A stretch of 37,244 nucleotides of DNA from an uncultured Lachnospiraceae bacterium (GTDB taxonomy: Bacteria > Bacillota > Clostridia > Lachnospirales > Lachnospiraceae), in assembly GCA_934330725.1 (NCBI GenBank), contig CAKRGM010000024.1, forward strand, positions 1 to 37,244, in the 5' to 3' direction. Below the pieces are notes generated by a model that had not been told where the DNA came from, ran no database searches, and saw nothing but the letters and a program-made list of their open reading frames with translations. The stretch's first letter is position 1, and each line of letters begins with the position of its first letter. The position numbers and the translations under genes were made by a program. Shown here in pieces: positions 1 through 8,737 of the stretch.

Positions 1-183
1 GCCAGACCAACTTACAATGAAGATGATTATGAAAGTGCAGGCTCACCTGTCGCATTAACTTTTGAATATGGATTGGTAAATGATTTCCTTACGGAATGGT
101 GTGAAATGAAAACGAAATTAAATAGTGGAGAGATTTCTCCTAATGAATATTTTGAGTGGAAAATAACATGGCCTCAGGCATAA
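1..183 (+). CDS. Hypothetical protein, 3' fragment (gene begins outside the window)
   Basis: Frame 1 is open from the first base to a TAA at 181-183 and gives the last 60 residues of a protein. The fragment is acidic and aromatic-rich and ends in a WKITWPQA tail. I do not recognise the family. No start codon or ribosome site is available inside the window. It runs toward the 3' end of guaA, which is on the opposite strand, so the two genes are convergent. Because the guaA 3' end is a common insertion site for integrative elements, this gene may be the last gene of such an element, but that is inference from position only. The open frame without internal stops and the sensible composition support a real coding sequence. 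Confidence 0.6.
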   Translation, partial: ARPTYNEDDYESAGSPVALTFEYGLVNDFLTEWCEMKTKLNSGEISPNEYFEWKITWPQA

Positions 184-210
184 ATGAAACTATTCCTGCA
201 CAGCTCACTT

Positions 211-229
211 TAGTACCAAAATAGTACCA
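211..229. repeat. Two 8-bp direct repeats, 11 bp apart, next to the guaA 3' end
   Basis: TAGTACCA occurs at 211-218 and again at 222-229. The 11-bp period places both copies on the same helix face. Short phased repeats close to an attachment core are typical of arm-type binding sites of tyrosine recombinases. No integrase gene is inside the window, so this role is a guess. Confidence 0.35.
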
Positions 230-242
230 CAAAGCAAAAAAC

Positions 243-281
243 AAGCTCGCAAATGCCCATTTTACTAGGCTTTGCGAGCTT
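243..281 (-). terminator. Intrinsic terminator of guaA
   Basis: Arms at 243-253 and 271-281 pair perfectly over 11 bp (AAGCTCGCAAA with TTTGCGAGCTT). Read on the minus strand, the hairpin starts 7 bases after the guaA stop codon and is followed by a short T-rich run. It could also stop transcription arriving from the convergent plus-strand fragment. Confidence 0.75.
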
Positions 282-288
282 TTGAAAA

Positions 289-1830
289 TTATTCAAACTC
301 AATCGTAGCAGGTGGCTTACTTGTGCAGTCGTACATTACACGGTTTACGCCTTTTACCTCATTTACAATTCGGTTTGCTACTTTGCTTAATACGTCCCAT
401 GGAATCTGGGCACAGTCGGCTGTCATGAAGTCTGATGTGTTGACAGCTCTTAAAGCGATTGCATAATCATATGTTCTGCCATCGCCCATTACACCTACGC
501 TTCGCATGTTTGTAAGTGCTGCGAAATACTGACCAAGGCCTTTGTCTATGCCTGCCTTTGCGATTTCTTCTCTGTAGATGAAATCTGCATCCTGAACAAT
601 CTTAACCTTTTCAGCAGTTACTTCGCCGATAATTCTTATTCCAAGTCCCGGACCTGGGAATGGCTGGCGGTATACCAGATATTCAGGTATGCCAAGTTCA
701 AGACCTGCCCTGCGGACTTCATCCTTGAATAACATTCTGAGTGGTTCGATGATTTCCTTAAAATCAACATAATCAGGAAGTCCTCCAACGTTATGGTGTG
801 ACTTGATTGTTGCTGATTTGCCAAGGCCTGATTCGATTACATCCGGGTAAATTGTTCCCTGAACCAGATAATCTACGGCACCAATCTTTTTAGCTTCTTC
901 TTCAAATACTCTGATGAATTCCTCACCGATTATCTTTCTTTTATGCTCCGGTTCTTCAACGCCCTTAAGCCTCTCATAGAATCTGTCCTGAGCATTAACT
1001 CTGATGAAGTTAAGGTCGTATGGACCGTCCGGACCAAATACTGCTTCTACCTCATCTCCTTCATTTTTACGTAAAAGGCCATGATCAACAAATACGCATG
1101 TAAGCTGTTTCCCTACTGCTTTTGCAAGAAGTACTGCTGCCACTGATGAATCAACACCGCCTGATAAAGCACATAATACTTTACCATTGCCAACTTTCTG
1201 TCTTACCTGCCTGATTGTTGTCTCAACAAATGAATCCATTTTCCAGTCGCCGGCACATTCACATACATTGAAAAGGAAGTTCTTTAACATCTGCTGTCCT
1301 TCAACTGAATGCATTACTTCAGGATGGAACTGAACTGCATATAACTTTTTGTCTGCATTTTCCATTGCTGCAACCGGACAGTTAGGTGTATGACCTGTTA
1401 CCCTGAAACCCTCTGGAGCTTCTTTAATATAATCTGTATGACTCATCCATGTTGTTGTTGTTGGATGTACATTTTCAAAAATGAGTGATGTAGTATCTAC
1501 TTCTACATCTGTTTTACCATATTCACTGACCGGTGCTGTCGCAACCTCACCGCCAAGCTTGTATGCCATAAGCTGTGAGCCATAGCATATTCCAAGAATA
1601 GGAACACCTATCTCAAATATTGATTTGTCATAGCTCGGTGAATCATCTTTAAATACACTGTTTGGTCCACCTGTAAATATTATGCCCTTAGGATTCTTTG
1701 CTTTAATATCCTCAAGGCTTGTTGTGTAAGGAATTACTTCTGCATATACATTGCATTCTCTTACACGTCTTGCTATAAGCTGATTATACTGACCACCAAA
1801 ATCAAGAACGATTACTGTTTCGCTGTTCAC
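289..1830 (-). CDS. guaA: GMP synthase (glutamine-hydrolysing)
   Basis: This enzyme converts XMP to GMP using ATP and glutamine, the last step of guanine nucleotide synthesis in the cytoplasm. The 513 residues match the usual length. The N-terminal class I glutamine amidotransferase domain (about 1-200) carries the nucleophile Cys82 in GICYGSQ and the His/Glu pair in QFHPEV. The ATP pyrophosphatase domain follows with its P-loop LSGGVDSS near residue 224. The C-terminal dimerisation domain ends in the highly conserved KPPATIEFE. The start is a GTG; an AGGAGG at 1838-1843 sits 7 bases upstream of it. A good promoter lies at 1879-1907 and a terminator directly after the stop, so it is probably a single-gene unit. 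Confidence 0.98.
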   Translation of the reverse strand: MNSETVIVLDFGGQYNQLIARRVRECNVYAEVIPYTTSLEDIKAKNPKGIIFTGGPNSVFKDDSPSYDKSIFEIGVPILGICYGSQLMAYKLGGEVATAPVSEYGKTDVEVDTTSLIFENVHPTTTTWMSHTDYIKEAPEGFRVTGHTPNCPVAAMENADKKLYAVQFHPEVMHSVEGQQMLKNFLFNVCECAGDWKMDSFVETTIRQVRQKVGNGKVLCALSGGVDSSVAAVLLAKAVGKQLTCVFVDHGLLRKNEGDEVEAVFGPDGPYDLNFIRVNAQDRFYERLKGVEEPEHKRKIIGEEFIRVFEEEAKKIGAVDYLVQGTIYPDVIESGLGKSATIKSHHNVGGLPDYVDFKEIIEPLRMLFKDEVRRAGLELGIPEYLVYRQPFPGPGLGIRIIGEVTAEKVKIVQDADFIYREEIAKAGIDKGLGQYFAALTNMRSVGVMGDGRTYDYAIALRAVNTSDFMTADCAQIPWDVLSKVANRIVNEVKGVNRVMYDCTSKPPATIEFE

Positions 1831-1878
1831 TTTTTATCCTCCTATTCTTCTATCCTTTAACCTTTATATACAAAACGT

Positions 1879-1907
1879 ATTATACATAACACTCATTGAT
1901 TAATCAA
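1879..1907 (-). promoter_or_regulatory. Sigma-A type promoter of guaA
   Basis: On the minus strand a TTGATT -35 box (1902-1907) and a perfect TATAAT -10 box (1879-1884) are separated by 17 bases. The start codon is about 50 bases downstream of the -10 box. The leader is too short to hold a purine riboswitch and shows none. Confidence 0.75.
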
Positions 1908-1971
1908 GTTTAAACATCTGCCTGTTAATAACATCCACATATTAATAACCTCCGGTCAATTATATATCAAG

Positions 1972-2628
1972 CTACTTATTAAGCTCCTCTATAATTGCGA
2001 TAACATCATTTAAGCTGTCGCGGACCTTATATGTAAGTGCTTTTACATCATCATCTATCTTTATCATGTCCGGAACATGCACTACCTTTATTCCGGCTGC
2101 ATGTCCGGCACGGATTCCGTTTATACTGTCTTCAATGACAATTACCTCTGATGTATCAAGCCCAAGGTCTTTTGCTGCTTTTAAGAAAATGTCAGGTTCA
2201 GGCTTTCCCCTTTTTACTTCATCGCCATAGACCATTGCATTAAGATATGGCCATGCGCCTGCATCTTTAAGGATGTTTTCAGCGACCTCATGTTTTGTTG
2301 ACGTTGCCACTGCACATACCATGCCATTGTCCTTTATATAATTAAGAAGTTCAAAAAGTCCTTTCTTAACCGGTATTCCTTCCTTTTCACGTAATTTGTC
2401 AACATACTTATCTCTAAGCTTTCTTATTTCCCAGTAATCTATCTTACCCTTGAAATAATCATTAAAATGCCTTTCTGATAACTCATGTGACGCCCCTTTA
2501 AAGCTGTCTGTAAGCCACCTTGGAATCTCAATGCCTATCTGCTTTGCCACTGCTTCATAACCTTCTGTCAATTGTCTTTCAGTGTCCACCATGACACCAT
2601 CCATATCAAATATAACTCCTTTAATCAT
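1972..2628 (-). CDS. HAD-superfamily phosphatase/phosphomutase (beta-PGM-like, subfamily IA)
   Basis: A haloacid-dehalogenase fold hydrolase acting on small phosphorylated metabolites; the substrate cannot be read from sequence. The four HAD motifs are present in order: DMDGVMVDTE (nucleophile Asp and general acid Asp), the TS of ATSTKHE (motif II), the Lys of KRGKPEPDIF (motif III) and the acidic EDS of VIEDSINGI (motif IV). A helical cap is inserted after motif I, as in beta-phosphoglucomutase-like proteins. The frame is open further upstream into uvrA, but the ATG at 2628 has a GGGAGG 8 bases before it, giving 218 residues, a typical length. It begins 16 bases after the uvrA stop codon and is probably co-transcribed with uvrB and uvrA. 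No terminator hairpin is obvious after it. Confidence 0.9.
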   Translation of the reverse strand: MIKGVIFDMDGVMVDTERQLTEGYEAVAKQIGIEIPRWLTDSFKGASHELSERHFNDYFKGKIDYWEIRKLRDKYVDKLREKEGIPVKKGLFELLNYIKDNGMVCAVATSTKHEVAENILKDAGAWPYLNAMVYGDEVKRGKPEPDIFLKAAKDLGLDTSEVIVIEDSINGIRAGHAAGIKVVHVPDMIKIDDDVKALTYKVRDSLNDVIAIIEELNK

Positions 2629-2644
2629 AGCCATAGCCTCCCTT

Positions 2645-5482
2645 CTATTCCAGGTATTTCTTAATGTATTTTCCAGTATAAGACTTTTTGACCTTTGCAA
2701 CTTCCTCCGGAGTTCCCTTTGCTATCACTGTTCCGCCATGGTCTCCACCTTCAGGTCCGATATCAATAATATAATCTGCTGTTTTTATTACATCCAGATT
2801 ATGTTCAATAACTATAACTGTATTACCACTTTCCGTCAGCTTATGCAGTATTTCCACAAGCTTGTGTACATCTGCAAAATGCAGTCCTGTAGTAGGCTCA
2901 TCCAGAATATAAATTGTCTTTCCTGTTGCTCTTTTGGATAGTTCTGTTGCAAGCTTGATTCTCTGCGCCTCTCCACCTGAAAGTTCTGTTGATGGCTGTC
3001 CTAACTTTATATAAGACAGTCCGACATCATTAAGTGTCTCTATCTTTCTTCGTACAGATGGTACATTTTCAAAGAAATCAACTGCATCCTCAACTGTCAT
3101 ATCAAGCACATCATAAATATTTTTACCCTTATACTTAACCTCAAGTGTCTCTCTGTTATATCTCTTACCATTGCATACATTACATGGTACATACACATCC
3201 GGCAGGAAATGCATCTCTATCTTTATTATACCATCACCTGAGCATGCTTCACAACGTCCACCTTTAACATTAAAGCTGAATCTTCCTTTCTGGTATCCTC
3301 TTTCCTTCGCATCTGATGTAGCTGCAAACAAATCACGTATCATGTCAAATACGCCTGTATATGTCGCAGGATTAGAACGCGGTGTTCTTCCGATTGGCGA
3401 CTGGTCAATATTAATAACCTTATCGAGCTGTTCAATACCAATAATGTCGTCATGATCCCCGGGAATACATCTTGCTCTGTTAAGCTGCTTTGCGAGGTGT
3501 TTGTATAAAATCTCATTTACAAGAGAACTCTTACCTGAACCGGAAACGCCTGTAACACATGTAAGTACTCCAAGTGGAAAATCAACATCAATATTCTTTA
3601 AGTTATTCTCCCTTGCTCCTTTTACCGTTATCCAGCCTGTAGGCTCTTTGCGCTTTGCCGGTACAGGAATCTTAATACGACCGCTAAGATATGCTCCGGT
3701 TATTGACTCCCTGCACTTCATAATCTCATCTGCTGTTCCCACTGCAACAACATTTCCACCATTTTTACCTGCTCCCGGTCCGATATCCACAATATAATCA
3801 GCTGCACGCATCGTATCTTCATCATGTTCAACGACTATAACTGAATTGCCCAGATCACGTAAATGTGTAAGCGTTTTTAAAAGCTTGTCATTGTCTCTTT
3901 GATGAAGTCCGATACTTGGCTCATCAAGAATATATGCAACTCCCACAAGCCCTGAACCTATCTGTGTTGCAAGTCTTATTCTCTGTGCTTCACCACCTGA
4001 AAGTGTTCCGGTAGCACGTGAAAGTGACAGATAGTCAAGCCCCACATCAAGAAGGAACTGAATTCTTGCCTTGATTTCCTTTATAATCTGCTCTCCGATA
4101 AAAAGCTGTCTTTCATCAAGCTTCATATTTTCAAGGAAATCTTTAAGCTTTCCAATTGACATATTGGTTATCTCATAAATATTTTTATCTGCAACAGTAA
4201 CCGCAAGAGAGGCCGGTTTAAGACGCTGTCCCTTACATGTTTTACAAGGTGTGATTCTCATAAATTCTTCATACTGCTGCTTCATTGTATCCGAACCTGT
4301 TTCACGGTATCTCTTCTGTAAATTCTTAATAAGACCTTCAAACGCCACATTATAAACACCTTCGCCGCGCTGTCCCCTGTAATATACCTTTACCTCATGG
4401 CCATTTGTACCATTTACGATTATATCCTTAATATCATCAGGGTAATCCTTAAATGGTGTATCCAGATCAAAATTATATTCTTTACACAGTGCATCCATTA
4501 TAGCTCTTGTAAAACTTCCTTTATCTGTAACAGACTGCCATCCGTTTGCCGCTATTGCTCCTTCATTTATACTTAACCGCTCATCAGGTATTATAAGCTG
4601 CATATCAAACTCCATCTTATACCCAAGTCCAAAACAGTCAGGACATGCACCAAACGGATTGTTAAATGAAAAGCTTCGTGGCTCAATCTCATCAATGCTT
4701 ATACCGCAGTCAGGACATGAAAAACTCTGGCTGAAGTTCATCGGCTCTTTTCCCACCACATCAACTGTCATAAGTCCGTCTGCAAGCTTAAGTGTCGTTT
4801 CAATAGAATCTGTCAGACGCTTTTCAATTCCCGGCTTTACTGCAATTCTGTCCACGACTATTTCTATATTGTGTTTTTTATTTTTATCAAGCTTAATATC
4901 ATCTGACAGATCATACATGCTTCCATCAATCATAACTCTTACATAGCCGCTTTTTTTGGCACTTGTAAGCAGCTTTACATGTTCACCCTTACGTCCTCTT
5001 ACTACCGGTGCAAGAAGCTGTATCTTTGTACGCTCAGGAAGCTCCATTATTACATCAACCATCTGGTCAACTGTCTGTTTCATAATCTCTTTGCCACACT
5101 TTGGACAATGCGGAGTACCTACTCTTGCATATAAAAGTCTGAAATAATCATATATTTCCGTGACTGTTCCAACTGTAGACCTTGGATTCCTGTTTGTAGA
5201 CTTCTGGTCAATAGAAATAGCCGGTGAAAGACCTTCTATACTTTCAACATTTGGTTTTTCCATCTGTCCAAGGAACTGTCTTGCATATGATGAAAGTGAT
5301 TCCATATACCTTCTCTGTCCCTCAGCATATATTGTATCAAAAGCAAGCGATGACTTACCTGAACCCGATAATCCGGTAAGAACAACAAGCTCATTTCTTG
5401 GAATATCAACTGATATATTATTAAGGTTATGCTCATTGGCACCTCTTATCTTAATAAACTGCCTGTACTTTCCCTTTTCCAT
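2645..5482 (-). CDS. uvrA: Excinuclease ABC subunit A
   Basis: The damage-recognition ATPase of nucleotide excision repair, which works as a dimer with UvrB. At 945 residues it has the normal length. The first ATPase half has Walker A GLSGSGKSS at 37-45 and a signature LSGGEAQRIRLATQ; the second half has GVSGSGKSS and its own LSGGEAQRIKLATE, each followed by a Walker B ending in LDEP. Cysteine pairs for zinc are seen at CPKCGKE (about 126), at CPDC...CPDC (about 256-283) and at CEAC...CNVC late in the protein, flanking the DNA-binding insertion. An AGGAG about 7 bases before the ATG supports this start. It lies 79 bases after uvrB and 16 bases before the HAD gene, consistent with one operon. 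Confidence 0.98.
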   Translation of the reverse strand: MEKGKYRQFIKIRGANEHNLNNISVDIPRNELVVLTGLSGSGKSSLAFDTIYAEGQRRYMESLSSYARQFLGQMEKPNVESIEGLSPAISIDQKSTNRNPRSTVGTVTEIYDYFRLLYARVGTPHCPKCGKEIMKQTVDQMVDVIMELPERTKIQLLAPVVRGRKGEHVKLLTSAKKSGYVRVMIDGSMYDLSDDIKLDKNKKHNIEIVVDRIAVKPGIEKRLTDSIETTLKLADGLMTVDVVGKEPMNFSQSFSCPDCGISIDEIEPRSFSFNNPFGACPDCFGLGYKMEFDMQLIIPDERLSINEGAIAANGWQSVTDKGSFTRAIMDALCKEYNFDLDTPFKDYPDDIKDIIVNGTNGHEVKVYYRGQRGEGVYNVAFEGLIKNLQKRYRETGSDTMKQQYEEFMRITPCKTCKGQRLKPASLAVTVADKNIYEITNMSIGKLKDFLENMKLDERQLFIGEQIIKEIKARIQFLLDVGLDYLSLSRATGTLSGGEAQRIRLATQIGSGLVGVAYILDEPSIGLHQRDNDKLLKTLTHLRDLGNSVIVVEHDEDTMRAADYIVDIGPGAGKNGGNVVAVGTADEIMKCRESITGAYLSGRIKIPVPAKRKEPTGWITVKGARENNLKNIDVDFPLGVLTCVTGVSGSGKSSLVNEILYKHLAKQLNRARCIPGDHDDIIGIEQLDKVINIDQSPIGRTPRSNPATYTGVFDMIRDLFAATSDAKERGYQKGRFSFNVKGGRCEACSGDGIIKIEMHFLPDVYVPCNVCNGKRYNRETLEVKYKGKNIYDVLDMTVEDAVDFFENVPSVRRKIETLNDVGLSYIKLGQPSTELSGGEAQRIKLATELSKRATGKTIYILDEPTTGLHFADVHKLVEILHKLTESGNTVIVIEHNLDVIKTADYIIDIGPEGGDHGGTVIAKGTPEEVAKVKKSYTGKYIKKYLE

Positions 5483-5561
5483 TTTTTACTCCTTTTATGA
5501 TTATGATATATTCGAATAAGTAACTGCTAAACCTGGATTTGTTAATTTTGTCAGGTATCAC

Positions 5562-7553
5562 CTATTTATTTTCATACAAAAATTTGTTAACCTCTATCAT
5601 CTTATCCCTGAGTTTTGCAGCCTCCTCAAAGTTAAGTTCTGCTGCGGCCTTATGCATGTTCTTCTCAATTTCACGCTTAACCTTCTCAAGTTCTTTTATG
5701 CTCATGGATTCATAATCCTTCATCTGCTTATCATCTTCATTATCCGCATCTGCTGCCTTTGAAATGCTTATAAGATCCCTTACTGCTTTCTTAATCGTCT
5801 GAGGTGTTATTCCATGCTCTTCATTATACTGCTTTTGTATCTTACGTCTTCTTTCTGTCTCAGAAATAGCCTTCTGCATGGAATCCGTAATCTTATCTGC
5901 ATACATTATTACATGTCCCTCGCTGTTACGCGCGGCTCGTCCGATTGTCTGGATAAGTGATGTCTCTGTTCTTAAAAATCCTTCTTTATCAGCGTCAAGT
6001 ATTGCTACCAGCGAAATCTCAGGTATATCAAGTCCTTCCCTTAAAAGATTGATACCCACAAGAACATCAAATCCGTCAAGACGCATATCTCTTATAATTT
6101 TCTGTCTTTCAAGTGTATCAATATCTGCGTGGAGATATTTTACCCTTATGCCTACTTCCTTAAGGTAATCTGTCAGATCCTCTGCCATCCGCTTTGTTAA
6201 TGTTGTAACAAGAATCTTATTATGCTTTGCGACCTCTTTATTTATTTCTGAAATCAGATCATCAATCTGCCCTTCAATAGGACGTACACTTATCTGCGGG
6301 TCTAATAATCCGGTTGGCCTTATTATCTGCTCTGCCTCTAAAAGTTCATGCTCATGCTCATAAACTGACGGAGTTGCCGATACAAACAGCATCTGTGAAA
6401 TCTTATTTTCAAACTCTGTAAAATTAAGCGGTCTGTTATCCTTTGCCGACGGAAGCCTGAATCCATAATCAACAAGTGTTGTCTTACGTGACTGGTCTCC
6501 TGCATACATTCCCCTTATCTGCGGAATTGTAATGTGTGATTCGTCAACAATTATAAGAAAATCATCCGGGAAATAATCCATAAGCGTATATGGCGGCATT
6601 CCTGCCGGAAGCCCTGACAGATGACGCGAATAGTTTTCAATTCCAGAACAGAATCCGGTTTCCTGCATCATCTCTATATCAAAATTCGTACGTTCCTCTA
6701 TCCTCTGCGCCTCAATCAGCTTATCTTCACTTTTGAAATATTTGATACGCTCTTCAAGCTCTTTTTTGATATTTACAATTGCCGCATCCATTTTCTCTTT
6801 TTCAACTACATAATGGGAATTCGGAAAAATAGCCACATGTTCAATCTGATCTTTTATTTCTCCCGTAAGTGAATCTATCTCTGTTATTCTATCCACTTCG
6901 TCCCCAAAAAATTCAATTCTTACGGCATCTCCACTCGAACCTGCCGGATATATCTCAAGAACATCTCCACGTACCCTGAATGTACCTCTTTTAAAATCCA
7001 TATCACTTCTTACATACTGGATATCTATAAGCTGTCTTATTACATCATCCCTGTCTCTTTCCATTCCGGGTCTTAATGAAATAACCATCTTCTTATAATC
7101 AATAGGTGCACCGAGTCCGTATATACACGATACTGATGCAACTATAATAACATCATCACGCTCTGACAATGCAGCTGTCGCTGAATGCCTTAACTTATCT
7201 ATCTCATCATTGATTGATGAATCCTTTGCTATATACGTATCACTCTGTGGCACGTAAGCCTCCGGCTGATAATAATCATAATAAGAGACAAAATATTCTA
7301 CCGCATTTTCCGGAAAGAACTCTTTCATCTCTCCATACAGCTGTGCTGCAAGCGTCTTATTATGGGATATAATAAGAGTCGGCTTTTGCACTCTCTGTAT
7401 AATATTAGCCATTGTAAATGTTTTTCCTGAACCGGTAACACCAACAAGTGTCTCAAACTGATTGCCCTCCTCAAAACCACGGGCAAGCTTCTCAATCGCC
7501 TGTGGCTGGTCGCCTGTCGGCTTATATTCTGAATGTAGCCTGAATTCGCTCAT
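5562..7553 (-). CDS. uvrB: Excinuclease ABC subunit B
   Basis: The helicase-like subunit that receives damaged DNA from UvrA and recruits UvrC. Superfamily 2 motifs are clear: Walker A GVTGSGKT near the N-terminus, the beta-hairpin region YYDYYQPEAY that clamps the strand, VDESH as the Walker B box, FVSATPS, and the C-terminal helicase motif QTIGRAARN. The protein ends in a UVR domain (KELEKVKREIEKNMHKAA and following) that contacts UvrC. The frame is open 24 bases further upstream, but that ATG has no ribosome site; the ATG at 7553 has GAGAGG about 10 bases before it and gives 663 residues, normal for UvrB. It heads the uvrB-uvrA-HAD operon, with an extended -10 promoter at 7621-7629. Confidence 0.97.
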   Translation of the reverse strand: MSEFRLHSEYKPTGDQPQAIEKLARGFEEGNQFETLVGVTGSGKTFTMANIIQRVQKPTLIISHNKTLAAQLYGEMKEFFPENAVEYFVSYYDYYQPEAYVPQSDTYIAKDSSINDEIDKLRHSATAALSERDDVIIVASVSCIYGLGAPIDYKKMVISLRPGMERDRDDVIRQLIDIQYVRSDMDFKRGTFRVRGDVLEIYPAGSSGDAVRIEFFGDEVDRITEIDSLTGEIKDQIEHVAIFPNSHYVVEKEKMDAAIVNIKKELEERIKYFKSEDKLIEAQRIEERTNFDIEMMQETGFCSGIENYSRHLSGLPAGMPPYTLMDYFPDDFLIIVDESHITIPQIRGMYAGDQSRKTTLVDYGFRLPSAKDNRPLNFTEFENKISQMLFVSATPSVYEHEHELLEAEQIIRPTGLLDPQISVRPIEGQIDDLISEINKEVAKHNKILVTTLTKRMAEDLTDYLKEVGIRVKYLHADIDTLERQKIIRDMRLDGFDVLVGINLLREGLDIPEISLVAILDADKEGFLRTETSLIQTIGRAARNSEGHVIMYADKITDSMQKAISETERRRKIQKQYNEEHGITPQTIKKAVRDLISISKAADADNEDDKQMKDYESMSIKELEKVKREIEKNMHKAAAELNFEEAAKLRDKMIEVNKFLYENK

Positions 7554-7620
7554 AATTAATAATCCTCTCCATGCCAAAACAACATATTGCTACTTTAGTT
7601 TACTGACTGTAATTACAATT

Positions 7621-7629
7621 ATTATATCA
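7621..7629 (-). promoter_or_regulatory. Extended -10 promoter upstream of uvrB
   Basis: On the minus strand TATAAT (7621-7626) is preceded by TG at the extended -10 position (7628-7629). No good -35 box is seen 17 bases upstream, which fits an extended -10 promoter. It lies between the add terminator and the uvrB start. Confidence 0.55.
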
Positions 7630-7664
7630 AATAACATTTTGAAAGTATATAGATTCAGATAATA

Positions 7665-7712
7665 AAAAGGTACAAATGTTCGATTTTTATACAATCGTCA
7701 TTTGTACCTTTT
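7665..7712 (-). terminator. Intrinsic terminator of the clc-add operon
   Basis: Arms at 7665-7678 and 7699-7712 pair over 14 bp (AAAAGGTACAAATG with CATTTGTACCTTTT), with a shorter inner stem CGAT/ATCG in the loop. On the minus strand the hairpin begins 6 bases after the add stop codon and ends in a T-rich run. T-runs on both sides make it potentially bidirectional. Confidence 0.8.
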
Positions 7713-7718
7713 ATTATT

Positions 7719-8732
7719 TTATTTTATATCTCTTTTCAACATTTCTTTTATCTCATCCGTTGTAAATGCAGCATCAATTGAATTTACAAGAATTGTCTGT
7801 TCCTGCTGTGGTGTCAGCCCGAATTCTTCTTCCATATATCTGAATTCCTTTGACAGGCTTGTTCTTTCAATAGCCATATCATCTGTATTTATCGTAACTT
7901 TTATACCCCTTTCGAAAAATTTCATAAAAGGATATTTTTTCATATCTTCAACTGCTTTTGTCTGTCTGTTGCTTGTCGGACACATTTCCAGGTATATTCC
8001 TTTGTCCTTAACAAGCCGCATTATTTCTTCATTGCCATCTATCCTGACACCATGGCCAATTCTTACTGCTCCCATTTCAATTGCGGCCTTTACACTGTCT
8101 GCTCCATCTGCCTCTCCGGCATGGATAGTTATTGGAATACCATACTTTTCAGCCTTTGCAAAAAGTGCCACATAATCCTTTGTTGGAAAAAGTGCTTCCG
8201 CTCCCGCAAGGTCTACAGCAACCACTCCTCCGTCCTTAACAAGATACTTATGAGCCAGCTCAATGGTCTCATTATTCTCATCTTCGTTTCCTTTTCCCCT
8301 CATACAGCAAAGTATCAGATTAGCAGGCATATCAAGCTCTCCGCGTGCTCTTTTAAGTCCGCCTGCAGCTGCCAGGATAACTTCTTCCTGTGTTAAACCA
8401 CTCCTCTTATGAAGCTGCGGTGCAAATCTCAGCTCTGCATATACCACTCCGTCTTTTTTCATAGTTTCAAGCACAAGATACACAGACTCGCTAATCGCCT
8501 CCTTTGTCTGTAAAAGTGAACCCGGAAGTTCAAAACACCTCAAAAAATCATTAAGATTCTGACATGTTTCAGGCACCGACAGCATATCAATAAGCTTTTC
8601 ATCACTGCCTGCCGGCAGCTTGATTTTCTGCATACCAGCCAGTTTCTTAGCAATATCAACCGTAATTGAACCATCTAAATGTGCATGAAGGTCAATGTAC
8701 TTATTTGCATGATTTTTCATACTATCCCCCAT
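7719..8732 (-). CDS. add: Adenosine deaminase
   Basis: Hydrolyses adenosine or deoxyadenosine to inosine in purine salvage. The zinc-site pair is in the N-terminal HAHLDGS motif (His16, His18). The metal-dependent amidohydrolase barrel continues with HAGEAD (third zinc His and catalytic Glu), IGHGVRI, and INTDDM near the C-terminus, where the Asp pair completes the site. All catalytic motifs are intact and 337 residues is the usual length. Two starts are possible: the ATG at 8732 with a distant AGGA, or the ATG at 8720 with GGGGGA 5 bases before it; the difference is four residues. The gene follows the CLC transporter by only 5 bases, so the two are almost certainly co-transcribed. A strong terminator follows. 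Confidence 0.95.
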   Translation of the reverse strand: MGDSMKNHANKYIDLHAHLDGSITVDIAKKLAGMQKIKLPAGSDEKLIDMLSVPETCQNLNDFLRCFELPGSLLQTKEAISESVYLVLETMKKDGVVYAELRFAPQLHKRSGLTQEEVILAAAGGLKRARGELDMPANLILCCMRGKGNEDENNETIELAHKYLVKDGGVVAVDLAGAEALFPTKDYVALFAKAEKYGIPITIHAGEADGADSVKAAIEMGAVRIGHGVRIDGNEEIMRLVKDKGIYLEMCPTSNRQTKAVEDMKKYPFMKFFERGIKVTINTDDMAIERTSLSKEFRYMEEEFGLTPQQEQTILVNSIDAAFTTDEIKEMLKRDIK

Positions 8733-8737
8733 TTCTG

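Noticed and set aside
1831..1971. Purine riboswitch before guaA
   Set aside because: The distance from the -10 box to the start is only about 50 bases, and no riboswitch core is seen.
2629..2700. Longer N-terminus for the HAD phosphatase
   Set aside because: It would overlap uvrA by 56 bases and lacks a ribosome site, while the ATG at 2628 has GGGAGG at 8 bases.
5483..5561. A separate promoter for uvrA, including the TATTCGAATA palindrome
   Set aside because: No -35/-10 pair with good spacing was found; operon transcription from uvrB is simpler.
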